From NCBI RefSeq assembly GCF_014211975.1, contig NZ_CP060084.1:1054001-1118000 (forward strand): 64,000 nucleotides of DNA, written 5' to 3'. Origin of the DNA: Teredinibacter haidensis. GTDB taxonomy: Bacteria; Pseudomonadota; Gammaproteobacteria; Pseudomonadales; Cellvibrionaceae. The position numbers and the translations under genes were made by a program. The notes below the pieces were generated by a model, which saw nothing but the letters and a program-made list of their open reading frames with translations, ran no database searches and was not told the DNA's origin. Below, piece by piece: positions 18,079 through 27,793 of the stretch. Numbering within the stretch: the first letter of the stretch is position 1; each line of letters begins with the position of its first letter.

Positions 18079-19629
18079 ATGGCATTGCAGATCACCATTA
18101 CTCGATCGCCGGATGGAGTAACACTACAGGAAAGTAGTATGGTTTTTCCCGAGCAGGGGGGGGGCCTGGGTAGGGGGGATGGGAACCACTGGGTTTTGTT
18201 AGACCCAGATCGTTTTTTGTCGTCCAATCATTGCGAAATTCGGGCGGACGGAGGCCAATATTTTTTAATTGACTTGAGTACTAATGGAACCTTCGTCAAC
18301 GGATCGCCGGAGCCTATTGGAAAGGGTGGCAGAATCGCCCTTAACGATGGTGATACCTTTGAGCTGGGCGATTATCAATTTTCTTTTTCTAATGCGTCAT
18401 CGTCTGGTACAGATGAAATGTCGCCATTCTCAAGTGCGAGTTCGCCTTTTGCAGGTATGGACGAGTTTGCACCACAGCAAAGCAGCCAGTTGAAAGATGT
18501 TTTTGGGCGTTCGAATGATGGTATTGCACCGTTACCCCTTAATTCTGAGCCGCAAGAAACTGATCCACTTGCTGCTTTGGATAAGGCTTCTTCATCTGCT
18601 GGTATGGGCGATCAAGAACTTTTTGGTTGCAGTGATCCGTTTGAAAACGGTATTGATGCTAGTCATTACGATGGCGCCGACGCTATCAATCAAGCTGTTC
18701 ATTGGCCGGATGCATCCCCGTCAAATGCCATACCTGAAGGCTGGGACGATGATTTGATGGCGCCCGTGCAGCCCGCGCCGGCACCGACCCAGCAGATAGC
18801 AACACCTTCTCGTCCGTCCAGACCTCTGCCGAGCGCGCCCGCACCGGGCAATAAATCGGTGCCTTTAACTGACCCACCTGTTTCGCGCGCTTCACAAAAG
18901 CCAGCTCCGCAGCCAGCCGGTCAGAAAAGAGGAGCAGATACAGGTCGTGCAGCGGAGATCAAGGCCGCAAAAATAAAGGCGGCCAAAGCGAGAGTTGCTG
19001 CAGCAAAAAAAGAAAGTTCTGCAGCCAACGCTTCGCTTGTAGATGCCATGGGGTTGGCTGAGCAATCATTGACGGACGAGCAAAAAAACGACATTGCGAA
19101 AACTGTGGGTGAGTTACTGCCGGAGATCATTGAAGGCATGATGCAAATACTGCGCTCGAGGGCGAGTATAAAAAATGAATTTAGAATGAATATTACAACT
19201 ATCCAGCCTGTAGAGAATAACCCGTTAAAGTTTTCGGTAAGTGCGCAGGAGGCCATCGAAAATATGTTTGTTCGAAATAGTAGCGCTTACAAAAAACCAA
19301 GGGATGCATTTCGTGATGGTTTTAGTGGTATAGCCGAGCATCAGGTTGCCATCATTGCTGGAATTCGAGCTGCTTTCAAAAATATGATGGAGCGATTTAA
19401 CCCGGAAATACTGGAAAATCAGTTCGATAAAAGCCAAAAAGGTGTGCTGCTTCCTGGGATGCAAAAGGCGCGCTACTGGAGCAGTTATACCGATTATTAC
19501 AGTGATTTTGTCGATAACATGGAGCAGTCATTTCAATTTCTGTTTGGCGATGAGTTTGTTCAGGCCTATGAAGATCAGTTGCGAAGGTTGGCAGCGACTC
19601 GGAATAGATCGGTAAAAAATGACGACTAA
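18079..19629 (+). CDS. fha: T6SS FHA-domain protein (Fha/TagH)
   Basis: The Fha protein is the phosphothreonine-reading scaffold of the T6SS threonine phosphorylation pathway; PpkA phosphorylates it or a partner and PppA reverses this. The protein is 516 residues. An N-terminal FHA domain covers roughly residues 5-100 with the motifs GLGRGDGNHWVL, SSNHCEIRADGG and STNGTFVNGS. A long Ser/Pro/Ala-rich linker follows (110-300), including a Lys/Ala-rich stretch (EIKAAKIKAAKARVAAAKK). The C-terminal domain (about 310-510) has the T6SS-specific pattern FRDGFSGIAEHQVAIIAGIR and PGMQKARYWSSYTDYYSDFV. It opens the plus-strand arm, 29 bp before tssJ. Confidence 0.94.
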   Translation: MALQITITRSPDGVTLQESSMVFPEQGGGLGRGDGNHWVLLDPDRFLSSNHCEIRADGGQYFLIDLSTNGTFVNGSPEPIGKGGRIALNDGDTFELGDYQFSFSNASSSGTDEMSPFSSASSPFAGMDEFAPQQSSQLKDVFGRSNDGIAPLPLNSEPQETDPLAALDKASSSAGMGDQELFGCSDPFENGIDASHYDGADAINQAVHWPDASPSNAIPEGWDDDLMAPVQPAPAPTQQIATPSRPSRPLPSAPAPGNKSVPLTDPPVSRASQKPAPQPAGQKRGADTGRAAEIKAAKIKAAKARVAAAKKESSAANASLVDAMGLAEQSLTDEQKNDIAKTVGELLPEIIEGMMQILRSRASIKNEFRMNITTIQPVENNPLKFSVSAQEAIENMFVRNSSAYKKPRDAFRDGFSGIAEHQVAIIAGIRAAFKNMMERFNPEILENQFDKSQKGVLLPGMQKARYWSSYTDYYSDFVDNMEQSFQFLFGDEFVQAYEDQLRRLAATRNRSVKNDD

Positions 19630-19658
19630 ATACAAAAAAAATAGACGAGTAGGTAGTG

Positions 19659-20180
19659 ATGAAATTATTTCGATCGGGGGCACACTTTTTTTCTGCCGGC
19701 ATGTGTGTGGCGGTGGCCACAGCTGTAGTACTTCTCTTATTCGGCTGCTCAGCGGGGGGGAGCAAGGTAGGTGGGATGCTAAACCTGGATACGGATTTAA
19801 AGCTCGAGTTACAAATATCTTCAGATGTAAACCCCGATGAGCGGGGCAAGCCTTCGCCTCTATTCGTCCGTTTTTATGAGCTTAAATCGCCTAAGTTGTT
19901 CAATAAATCGGATTTTATCGATATATTCGAGCGGGACGAGGAAGTTCTGGAGGCGGATCTTATTTCTAAACAGGAACTGAGGCGGGTCACTCCTGGATCT
20001 AGTCGAACCGAAAAATTTGTACTCAGCCAAGAGACACGTTATATCGCACTGTTTGCAGAGTTTTATGATTACAAGAATTCAAAATATAAAATAATATTTC
20101 CTGTAACCGCGAACAACATTTTTCGCAATACCGTAAAAATAGAAATTACGGGTAATAAAATCATATTGGTTGACGACTAA
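19659..20180 (+). CDS. tssJ: T6SS outer-membrane lipoprotein TssJ
   Basis: TssJ anchors the TssJLM membrane complex to the outer membrane. The chosen ATG gives 173 residues; a GTG directly before it is the only nearby alternative. The N-terminus has a long lipoprotein signal (VATAVVLLLFGC) with Cys30 as the lipidated residue. The mature domain shows the VasD/TssJ transthyretin-like pattern: LDTDLKLELQISSDVNPDER, then PLFVRFYELKSPKLFNKSDF, the TPGSSRTEKFVLSQETRYIA loop and the ALFAEFYDYKNSKYKI strand. It is 21 bp upstream of tssK. Confidence 0.93.
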   Translation: MKLFRSGAHFFSAGMCVAVATAVVLLLFGCSAGGSKVGGMLNLDTDLKLELQISSDVNPDERGKPSPLFVRFYELKSPKLFNKSDFIDIFERDEEVLEADLISKQELRRVTPGSSRTEKFVLSQETRYIALFAEFYDYKNSKYKIIFPVTANNIFRNTVKIEITGNKIILVDD

Positions 20181-20201
20181 TCCATCTGGGAGTAGGGAAT
20201 A

Positions 20202-21536
20202 ATGTCATTAGACAGTAAGGTGGTGTGGTCGGAGGGTATGTTTCTTAACCCCCAGCATTTTCAGCAACAGGAACGCTATTTCGAGCGATACGTAGCTGGT
20301 AAATGTTCCGCGTATGGCGCTTATGGTTGGGGGGTTCACGCTTTAGAAGTAGATCTAGAGCTACTAAAGCTTGGGAAAATATCAATACTCAATGCTTCGG
20401 GCGTCTTTCCAGACGGTACGCCTTTTAGTATACCTGCCGTAGATGAGGCACCGCAGGTATTGGATGTGCCCGAAAGCACTCATAACAGTATGGTTTATCT
20501 AGCTATACCCGTGCGTCGACCTGGGGCTGTTGATGTGCTTATGGATGAAAATAGCCAGGGGCTAGCTCGATATGTTGCGGCGGAACAGGAAGTGCGAGAT
20601 ATCACTGTAGAGGGCGGTGATAACTTGGCAGTTAAAGTGGGCAAGCTAAACCTGAAATTGTTGCTGGAATCTGATGATCGTAGCGGCTATGCCTGTATTG
20701 GCATAATTCGAATCGCCGAGTCGCGTGAAGATAAAAATGTGTTGCTCGACGACCAATATATACCAACTTGCCTCGATTGCAGAGCGGCGCCGAGACTGTC
20801 GGGCTTCCTGTCAGAGTTAACCGGGTTGCTGCATCACAGGGCGGAGTCTATCGCCGGACGGTTAGCGGACGCGCGTAGGGGCGGAACCGCGGAAATCGCA
20901 GACTATATGATGCTGCAGATGATTAATCGTCTGGAGCCGCTGACAAATCACTTGTCGAAAATTAATGGATTGCATCCGCTATCTCTATATTCAGAGCTTG
21001 TGCAAATAGCCGGAGAGATTTCCACGTTTGTAGCGACCAATAAACGCCCAGAAGCGTTTCCTCCCTACCTCCACGACTGCCTTCAGGAAACCTTCATGCC
21101 AGTATTGGGTGCTCTGCGATCCAGTTTGTCTATGGTGTACGAACAAACCGCTATTGCGCTGCCATTGGTAGAGAAAAAATACGGGATTCGGGTGGCGGAA
21201 ATTACCGACCGCAGCCTCTTGTCAACGGCGAGTTATGTTTTAGCCGTACGTGCTGATGTTGCAGAGACAATGGTTCGTACTCGATTCCCAGCACAGGTCA
21301 AAATCGGTCCGGTAGAACGAATTCGTCAGCTGGTTAATGCAGCCATGCCCGGTATTCAGCTGAAGCCTTTGCCTGTGGCGCCGCGCCAAATTCCCTACCG
21401 TTCAGGTTACACTTACTTTGAGTTAGAGCAGCAGAGCAATTTTTGGAAAGAGCTGCAAACTTCTGGCGGATTTGCCCTTCATATCGCTGGCGACTTTCCT
21501 GGGTTGGAAATGGAGTTCTGGGCGGTGCGTCAGTAA
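20202..21536 (+). CDS. tssK: T6SS baseplate-membrane connector TssK
   Basis: TssK (ImpJ/VasE family) links the baseplate to the TssL/TssM membrane complex in the cytoplasm and has a shell domain related to phage receptor-binding proteins. The 444 residues match the family. Marks are VVWSEGMFLNPQHFQQQERY at the N-terminus, the mid-region LQMINRLEPLTNHLSKINGL, HPLSLYSELVQIAGEISTF and the C-terminal head domain with YRSGYTYFELEQQSNFWKEL and SGGFALHIAGDFPGLEMEFW. It lies between tssJ and tssL with short gaps (21 and 17 bp). Confidence 0.96.
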   Translation: MSLDSKVVWSEGMFLNPQHFQQQERYFERYVAGKCSAYGAYGWGVHALEVDLELLKLGKISILNASGVFPDGTPFSIPAVDEAPQVLDVPESTHNSMVYLAIPVRRPGAVDVLMDENSQGLARYVAAEQEVRDITVEGGDNLAVKVGKLNLKLLLESDDRSGYACIGIIRIAESREDKNVLLDDQYIPTCLDCRAAPRLSGFLSELTGLLHHRAESIAGRLADARRGGTAEIADYMMLQMINRLEPLTNHLSKINGLHPLSLYSELVQIAGEISTFVATNKRPEAFPPYLHDCLQETFMPVLGALRSSLSMVYEQTAIALPLVEKKYGIRVAEITDRSLLSTASYVLAVRADVAETMVRTRFPAQVKIGPVERIRQLVNAAMPGIQLKPLPVAPRQIPYRSGYTYFELEQQSNFWKELQTSGGFALHIAGDFPGLEMEFWAVRQ

Positions 21537-21553
21537 CCCTTTGGAGTTAAAAC

Positions 21554-22450
21554 ATGTCTTCGGATAACTTTGATAAAACGGTTTTTCAGCAGCCGACTCC
21601 GGGTGGTGATCGCACGGTAATGAAGCCTATGCCGGGGCGTAGGGCCGGCGCACCACAGCCAAATCGGTCACACGGAGGAGATCATTCGAGACATTCTGGC
21701 ATGGGAGCCATGCCTAGCGTAGATGTTGAAGCTGCGTATTTTAGGACATCCTACGGGTTAAATCCGTTGGTTAACGCAGCCTCAATCCTGTTGGCTGTTT
21801 TTGAAAAAATGCGTCAATCCATGAAGCACGATAACGTCGGTGGTTTGCATCAGCGATTAACCGGTGAAATTAAAGCGTTTGAAGCGCGCGCTATAGAGTT
21901 AGGAGCTAAGCAGGAAGTGGTCTTGGCGGCACGCTATGTTTTGTGTTCAGTGTTAGATGAGGCTGTATTGAATACCCCTTGGGGGAGTGAAAGTGCATGG
22001 GGGCAACGCACCCTGCTTACGGTTTTTCATAATGAAGCCTCCGGTGGAGAGAAATTTTTTCTAATATTGGATCGGATGCTTCAGCAGCCCGCTGAAAACC
22101 TGAATATGCTGGAGCTTATTTACCTGTGCTTAAGTATGGGGTTTGAGGGACAGTATCGATTGCAGCAAAGGGGGCGCGACTCTTTAGAGAAAATGAAAGA
22201 TGAGTTGTTTACCGTTATTCGCAGGTATCGAGGCGAATATGAGCGAACACTTTCCCCTAATTGGCAGGGTCTTGGCAATGTCAGGAAAACACTTACCGAA
22301 TATATACCTGTATGGGTGATCGCCAGTATTGCGGCAGCTATATTGTTTTTTGGTTATTCTGGTTTTCGCTATTGGTTGTATGAAACAGCCACTCCCGTTG
22401 CCGCACAGCTGCAGGCTATATCCAAAGAAGACGCAAACGTTGAAGGTTAA
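21554..22450 (+). CDS. tssL: T6SS inner-membrane protein TssL (DotU/IcmH)
   Basis: TssL is the DotU-like tail-anchored inner-membrane protein that binds TssM and TssK. It has 298 residues. A Gly/Pro-rich cytoplasmic N-terminal tail (residues 1-60) precedes the DotU domain with NPLVNAASILLAVFEKMRQS, ARYVLCSVLDEAVLNTPWG, FHNEASGGEKFFLILDRML and YLCLSMGFEGQYRLQQRGRD. A single transmembrane segment (IPVWVIASIAAAILFFGYS) lies near residues 255-275. There is no C-terminal OmpA-type peptidoglycan-binding domain, so any wall anchoring must come from another protein. It precedes tssM by 72 bp. Confidence 0.95.
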   Translation: MSSDNFDKTVFQQPTPGGDRTVMKPMPGRRAGAPQPNRSHGGDHSRHSGMGAMPSVDVEAAYFRTSYGLNPLVNAASILLAVFEKMRQSMKHDNVGGLHQRLTGEIKAFEARAIELGAKQEVVLAARYVLCSVLDEAVLNTPWGSESAWGQRTLLTVFHNEASGGEKFFLILDRMLQQPAENLNMLELIYLCLSMGFEGQYRLQQRGRDSLEKMKDELFTVIRRYRGEYERTLSPNWQGLGNVRKTLTEYIPVWVIASIAAAILFFGYSGFRYWLYETATPVAAQLQAISKEDANVEG

Positions 22451-22522
22451 TGAAAGGTTGTTCGCTTTCAGAGTTGGAGCGCTAGCTGGATTTATTGTTC
22501 TTTAAAAAGTACTTAAAATTAT

Positions 22523-25500
22523 ATGAAAAAAATAATTAGATTTTTTACAAACCCAATTGTTATATCCTTGATTGGGCTTGTTGTACTATCTCTTCTGATT
22601 TGGTTTGGCGGGCCCTATATTAAATTTGGGGAGACTAACGCCGCCCCTTTAAGCGGGGTCGTTACCAGGTTAATAGTTGTTATGGTTTTGGTGGCAATTT
22701 GGGGGCTAAACAACCTCCGGAAGCAGTTCCAAAACACGAAACAAAATAATGAATTGGTTGATGATATTGAAAAAAGTCACAAGCAGAGCAAGGCTGAGTT
22801 GCGCCGCAATGCCGGCTCTGAACAAGCTGCAGAAGAAATAAACCAAATGAATCAACGCTTTACACAGGCGTTGGCAACACTAAAAAAATTGAAATTCCAA
22901 GGTGGAGGCAGTGCAAAAGCTCTATATGAACTGCCTTGGTACATTATTGTAGGGCCGCCGGGATCAGGGAAAACCACAGCGCTGGTGAATTCCGGTCTGG
23001 ATTTTCCGCTAGCAGAGCAGTTCGGTAAGGGCGCTTTACAGGGTGTGGGTGGCACTCGTAACTGCGACTGGTGGTTTACCAACGACGCCGTTTTAATTGA
23101 TACCGCAGGCCGTTATACCACTCAGGATAGCCATCGGGTCGTCGATAGCTCGGCCTGGGAAGGGTTTCTTAACCTACTGAAACGCAATCGTCGGCGTCGT
23201 CCAATTAATGGAGCGATTGTGGCAATAAGTCTGCATGATTTACTTCTTCAAACGGAAGAGGAGCGTATATTACACGCAAAAACCATTCGTTCCCGGCTAG
23301 ATGAATTAATGGAAAAGTTACAAATCCGTTTTCCCATCTACCTAATGTTTACTAAAGCCGATTTGGTCTCTGGTTTTTCCGAGTTTTATGAAGATCTAGG
23401 GCGGGAAGATAGGGAGCAGGTATGGGGTGTTTCCCTACCGAACGCCCCACAATTATCGCAGTCGCCCGATTTTGAATACTTAGAAAAAGAAATGAAAACA
23501 CTGGTGTCACGTCTATATGACCGAGTTCTATGGCGTATGCATCAGGAGCGAGATACGCACCGCCGAGGAGCGATATATGGCTTTCCCCAGCAAATGGAAA
23601 ATCTTACCAATATTGTCGATTCGTTTGTCCGCCAAACCTTTACCCAAAACCGCTATCGCTTTCAACCGTATCTACGTGGCGTTTATTTTTCCAGCGGCAC
23701 CCAGGATGGCACACCCATTGATCGCCTAATGAGCTCTGTTTCTGCCAATTTCGGTTTCTCCCGCGAATCAGCTCAGGCGCCAAATCAACAGGGCAAAAGC
23801 TTTTTCCTTTCGCGCTTGTTCCGAGAAGTTATATTTCCAGAATCAGAATTGGTAGGCTCAAACGTTCGGTATGAGTCGTTTATCCGCTGGGCACAGCGAG
23901 GAGCATTTATCGGCCTGGCAGGTATAACGGTACTGGTTGTTCTTGTGTGGAGCGGAAGCATCACTCGGCACAAACTGTATATGTCTGAAGTGGGTTCCTA
24001 TATCAAAGAATTCGAAACAGAAAATAATAAACTTAGTCGCTGGAATAAGGATGTTCGAGCCGTTATTCCAGCTCTGAACGCCCTTGCAAAAGCCAGTATC
24101 GTTTACGATCAAGAAGAACACCCTTGGCTGTCGGGCATCGGTTTATATGATGGGCGTGTCGATATTGAAGCTAACATTGCCTATGAGGAGTATTTACAGC
24201 GGTTGTTATTGCCTAGGTTAATCTCAGATTTGGAATTATCATTAAATCGAGGGCATCAAGGTGGTGATTTATATAATACTTTTCGTGTCTATATAATGTT
24301 TAACAAGCGGGATAAAATGGATAGACCGCTTATCTCTGAGTGGTTTGAAACTAACTGGGAGAGCCAATTTCATGGCGAAGCTACTCGCCGTCAAGAATTA
24401 AAGGCACATTTGATCGCTTTACTAGCATTGGATTTAGCTCCAGTGGAGCTGAATAAACGCTTGGTATCGCAAACTCGTTCGTTATTGCTACGTGTGCCCG
24501 TGTCCAAACGTATTTACAGTCGTATTAAGACTAGCCCGGATTACGTGCAGCCTGTGGATATGTTAAATCACTTTGGGGAGTCGGTGCGTGCGGCCTATAA
24601 AGTTAACGCCAAAATTAGCCAGGCACTCAGTGTTCCCGCCATGTTCACCGTCGATGGATATGAAAATATTGATTTTTCTGCTGGTGCACCGGTTATTGCT
24701 GATATTGTGAAAGAGCGTTGGGTACTGTCTGATGATGATAAAGAGAAAGTAGATTTCATCAACGAAGATCTAGATGAAATAAGCGCGGAGGTAAAAGATC
24801 ACTACTTGTCGGATTATGCCAGTGTTTGGAGTGATGTCTATAGAGCGCTGGAGGTTAAGGAGTTTAAAGATCTACGCGAAGCACAAGAAATATTGTCCAG
24901 CTTTAGTGATCCAGTCTACTCCCCTCTACGTTCAATACTGCAAGTGGGGTTAACTCATACTCAGTTGACTTCGCCCGTTATTCAGGATTTGGCAGAGGGA
25001 AATACCCAAGGTAAAAAAGGTAAAGCGTTGGGGTTTATTGCCAGCAAAGTCGAAACGACTAAGGTGGATCGTCGTTTCCATGATTTAAATATTTTATTGA
25101 AAGAAAACGCCAGAAGTCCGGCTGTGGTGGATAGTATTTTGCAACGTATTGGGCAGATGCAGGAATATGTGGCAGAGATTTCGTTTTCACCCGACCCGAG
25201 TAAAAAATCATTCGAAATCGCAAAAGCACGCTTCCAAAGCGGTGCTGCTAGCCCGATCAGCTCCCTCAATGCTTATGCTCAGAATATGCCAGAGCCGGTG
25301 GAGCGCTGGTTAACGACATTGTCTAACGAGACTTGGAAAGTCATTTTACGTTCAGCTCATGAATATGTCGCAAGCGAATGGCGTAATCAGGTTTACACTC
25401 CATATTCGCGCGGTTTAGCGGGGCGCTATCCCTTAAAGAAAAATGCTATCGATGAGTTGGCTTTGTTTGATTTTAGTGAGTTTTTTAAACCGAATGGAAC

Positions 25501-26077
25501 GGTTGACGCTTTTTATTTAGAGTTTATTAAACCATTTGTGAATACCCGTAAAAATTGGAACAACAAAGTGGTGGATAAATACTCTATTGGTTATTCCTCT
25601 GCGGCGCTTAAGCAGATTCGCCACGCATTGTCGATTCGTGATGTTTTTTTCCAGGGTGGAGGTGAATCACCTTCCATTAGCCTGGAACTGAGGCCGCGTA
25701 GTATGAGTGAAGACGATGCGCGGTTTATCCTGGAGTTGGGTGAGGAACGGCTCAGCTACAAACATGGCCCAAAATTCTGGAAGCCGGTTAATTGGTCTGG
25801 CGAAGATGGCAATAGTCGAGTGCGCGTCATTTTTGAAGGGGTCGATGATTCCGTTTTTGATAAAACTTACGTTGGTCCTTGGGCGTGGTTTCGTTTAATG
25901 GATGCCTCAAGCATCAAGAAAACAAGTCGTTCGAATGTGTACGAGCTTACTTTTCAGGTAGATGATCAAGGCGAAGGGCATTCGCGCAGTATTGTATATG
26001 AAGGTCGAGCGAAGAGCGTCAATAATCCATTTACAAACGACACCCTCGGTTCGTTTAGATGCCCAGAGGCCATCTAG
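22523..26077 (+). CDS. tssM: T6SS membrane-complex protein TssM (IcmF)
   Basis: TssM is the large inner-membrane IcmF-family protein that spans the periplasm to TssJ. It has 1184 residues. Two N-terminal transmembrane segments (about 11-33 and 44-62) are followed by a cytoplasmic NTPase-like domain with Walker A GPPGSGKTT near 144, LIDTAGRY near 190 and LMFTKADLV near 275. A third membrane segment (GLAGITVLVVLVWSGSI) lies near 460-480. The periplasmic part follows, with the IcmF-related domain and the C-terminal VasK-type beta domain (PGPWAWFRL-like YVGPWAWFRLMDASSIKK near 1115). The Walker A site is intact. The stop TAG at 26075-26077 is directly coupled to the tagF start. Confidence 0.96.
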   Translation: MKKIIRFFTNPIVISLIGLVVLSLLIWFGGPYIKFGETNAAPLSGVVTRLIVVMVLVAIWGLNNLRKQFQNTKQNNELVDDIEKSHKQSKAELRRNAGSEQAAEEINQMNQRFTQALATLKKLKFQGGGSAKALYELPWYIIVGPPGSGKTTALVNSGLDFPLAEQFGKGALQGVGGTRNCDWWFTNDAVLIDTAGRYTTQDSHRVVDSSAWEGFLNLLKRNRRRRPINGAIVAISLHDLLLQTEEERILHAKTIRSRLDELMEKLQIRFPIYLMFTKADLVSGFSEFYEDLGREDREQVWGVSLPNAPQLSQSPDFEYLEKEMKTLVSRLYDRVLWRMHQERDTHRRGAIYGFPQQMENLTNIVDSFVRQTFTQNRYRFQPYLRGVYFSSGTQDGTPIDRLMSSVSANFGFSRESAQAPNQQGKSFFLSRLFREVIFPESELVGSNVRYESFIRWAQRGAFIGLAGITVLVVLVWSGSITRHKLYMSEVGSYIKEFETENNKLSRWNKDVRAVIPALNALAKASIVYDQEEHPWLSGIGLYDGRVDIEANIAYEEYLQRLLLPRLISDLELSLNRGHQGGDLYNTFRVYIMFNKRDKMDRPLISEWFETNWESQFHGEATRRQELKAHLIALLALDLAPVELNKRLVSQTRSLLLRVPVSKRIYSRIKTSPDYVQPVDMLNHFGESVRAAYKVNAKISQALSVPAMFTVDGYENIDFSAGAPVIADIVKERWVLSDDDKEKVDFINEDLDEISAEVKDHYLSDYASVWSDVYRALEVKEFKDLREAQEILSSFSDPVYSPLRSILQVGLTHTQLTSPVIQDLAEGNTQGKKGKALGFIASKVETTKVDRRFHDLNILLKENARSPAVVDSILQRIGQMQEYVAEISFSPDPSKKSFEIAKARFQSGAASPISSLNAYAQNMPEPVERWLTTLSNETWKVILRSAHEYVASEWRNQVYTPYSRGLAGRYPLKKNAIDELALFDFSEFFKPNGTVDAFYLEFIKPFVNTRKNWNNKVVDKYSIGYSSAALKQIRHALSIRDVFFQGGGESPSISLELRPRSMSEDDARFILELGEERLSYKHGPKFWKPVNWSGEDGNSRVRVIFEGVDDSVFDKTYVGPWAWFRLMDASSIKKTSRSNVYELTFQVDDQGEGHSRSIVYEGRAKSVNNPFTNDTLGSFRCPEAI

Positions 26078-26997
26078 TGAATAACACTAACCCAACAGGA
26101 TTATTCGGTAAGTTGCCGGCACACGGTGATTTTATCTACCGTGATTTGCCTGCCCAGTTTATGACCGTATTTGATTCGTGGCTTCAGGGCTTTGTTGGCG
26201 GTTCGCAAGAGCAGTTAGGCGAGCAATGGCTGGAGACTTATCTCACTAGCCCTATTTGGCGTTTCGCTTTCTCTGAAGGTGTTATCGATGAAAACGGCTG
26301 GGCGGGCCTGTTTTTACCGAGTGTAGATAGGGTGGGTCGTTATTTTCCGTTTTCGATTGCTACGCGCCTACCTGGAAGCATCGCTCCCACCGAGTTTATC
26401 AGCACGCAAATGCAGTGGTACGATGCTATGGAAGGTATCGCGTTGAGGGCTCTTGACGGAGAGCTCCAAATAGAAGATATCGTAGAGGAAATAAATCAGC
26501 CGGATTTACTGATTGACTCTTCCTATGTACGAGGCTCTTGCGTTGATAACACCTCAGCTCTCGTTATGAATATGGAGTTTGAAGAGCAATCTCCGAGCAC
26601 GGTAATACCCTATATGTTGGATGCTTGCTTAACGCACTTATTGGCGAGTTATAGCGCTTGGAGCACAAAGGGTTCGCAGTTGGTTGAGCCTTGTTTGTTT
26701 ACCAGCAAAGGCCTGCCACCTATTGGTGGCATAGCGGCTATGCTTGACGGCCGGTGGGAAGAGTGGCGCTGGCAGCAGCCATTTTATTTGAACGCTGGTG
26801 GCTTAAGTGTGGGAGAGAATGAATTTAACCCACAACTAGCGGAGCGACGGTTGGAACCAGAGCAAGTTCCTGAGCAAGTAAGTGAGCCAGAAACAGAACA
26901 CGTTCTGGCAAGTGATCAAGCCGAGGAGCCGCAGTTGGACAGTAAAATACAGACTATTATCCCAGAAGATGATGAGCTTTTTGGCAGCTCTGAATAA
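26077..26997 (+). CDS. tagF: T6SS post-translational regulator TagF
   Basis: TagF represses T6SS assembly post-translationally; in P. aeruginosa and Agrobacterium it acts through or beside the Fha protein. The family domain (about 215 residues) is seen from TGLFGKLPAHGDFIYRDLP through LQGFVGGSQEQLGEQWLETY, SPIWRFAFSEGVIDENGWAG and PSVDRVGRYFPFSIATRLPG. A Glu-rich C-terminal tail (residues 255-306) is unusual. I chose the GTG at 26077 because AGAGG lies 7 bases upstream and the start overlaps the tssM stop by one base; an in-frame ATG at 26059 would add six residues but has no ribosome-binding site. tagF is not fused to PppA here; pppA follows separately 23 bp downstream. Confidence 0.92.
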   Translation: MNNTNPTGLFGKLPAHGDFIYRDLPAQFMTVFDSWLQGFVGGSQEQLGEQWLETYLTSPIWRFAFSEGVIDENGWAGLFLPSVDRVGRYFPFSIATRLPGSIAPTEFISTQMQWYDAMEGIALRALDGELQIEDIVEEINQPDLLIDSSYVRGSCVDNTSALVMNMEFEEQSPSTVIPYMLDACLTHLLASYSAWSTKGSQLVEPCLFTSKGLPPIGGIAAMLDGRWEEWRWQQPFYLNAGGLSVGENEFNPQLAERRLEPEQVPEQVSEPETEHVLASDQAEEPQLDSKIQTIIPEDDELFGSSE

Positions 26998-27020
26998 CGG
27001 GATATGTTAGGAATGATTGA

Positions 27021-27770
27021 ATGAGTGACACAGCATTTAGACCCATTGAATGGGTGTATGCGTCGCAAACTGACGTGGGAACAGTTCGCGCGGCAAATGA
27101 AGACGCTTTAATAGCGCTGCCTGAATCTGGTCTTTGGGCCGTAGCCGATGGCATGGGCGGACACGAGATTGGCGATATAGCGTCCACAAAAATAGTGGAG
27201 GCGTTGGCTGCGGTGCCTAACCTACCCAAGCTCAGTGATTATGTGGATGCCGTAGAAGACGCGCTATTGAATGTTAACCAGGAAATTATGGAATACGCTG
27301 GCATTATGCTGGAGAGCGGTACCATGGGTAGTACACTTGCGGCGTTAGTTATCCGCGGGCGAGTCGGTGTTTGTTTATGGGTCGGTGATTCTCGAATATA
27401 CCGCTATCGAAATGGTTGGTTACAGCAGCTTTCACGGGATCATAGCCAGGTGGAAGAAATGTTGCGCATGGGACTAATTACAGAGGCAGAAACCCATAAT
27501 CACCCGCAAAAAAATGTCATTACTCGTGCAATAGGTGGTGAAAGTGAACTGTATGTCGATATCAATGTATTTAGCACTCAAATTGGAGATACCTTTCTAA
27601 TCTGTAGCGATGGATTGTACAACTCTGTAAAGCAGGACGATATTGAGTTCCACCTCAGCACGCGAAGTATTGAACAGAGTGTTTCAGAATTAATGAATAA
27701 ATCTTTATCAAACAGAGCAGCAGATAATGTTTCAATTGTGATAGTCAGGGGTATTCCCGATAAATTGTAA
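27021..27770 (+). CDS. pppA: T6SS PP2C-type Ser/Thr phosphatase PppA
   Basis: PppA reverses PpkA-dependent phosphorylation in T6SS control. The protein is 249 residues and is a bacterial PP2C (Stp1-like) enzyme. The metal-binding motifs are present: VRAANEDALIALPESGLWAV with ADGMGGHEIGD (motifs I-II), GSTLAALVIRGRVGVCLWVG with DSRIYRYR, RDHSQVEEMLRMGLIT, the TRAIGGE block, FLICSDGLYN and the final ADNVSIVIV. All the acidic residues expected to bind Mn/Mg are seen. It lies between tagF and ppkA, matching the usual tagF-pppA-ppkA order. Confidence 0.95.
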   Translation: MSDTAFRPIEWVYASQTDVGTVRAANEDALIALPESGLWAVADGMGGHEIGDIASTKIVEALAAVPNLPKLSDYVDAVEDALLNVNQEIMEYAGIMLESGTMGSTLAALVIRGRVGVCLWVGDSRIYRYRNGWLQQLSRDHSQVEEMLRMGLITEAETHNHPQKNVITRAIGGESELYVDINVFSTQIGDTFLICSDGLYNSVKQDDIEFHLSTRSIEQSVSELMNKSLSNRAADNVSIVIVRGIPDKL

Positions 27771-27793
27771 AATGAGTGGTAAAAATACGGTCC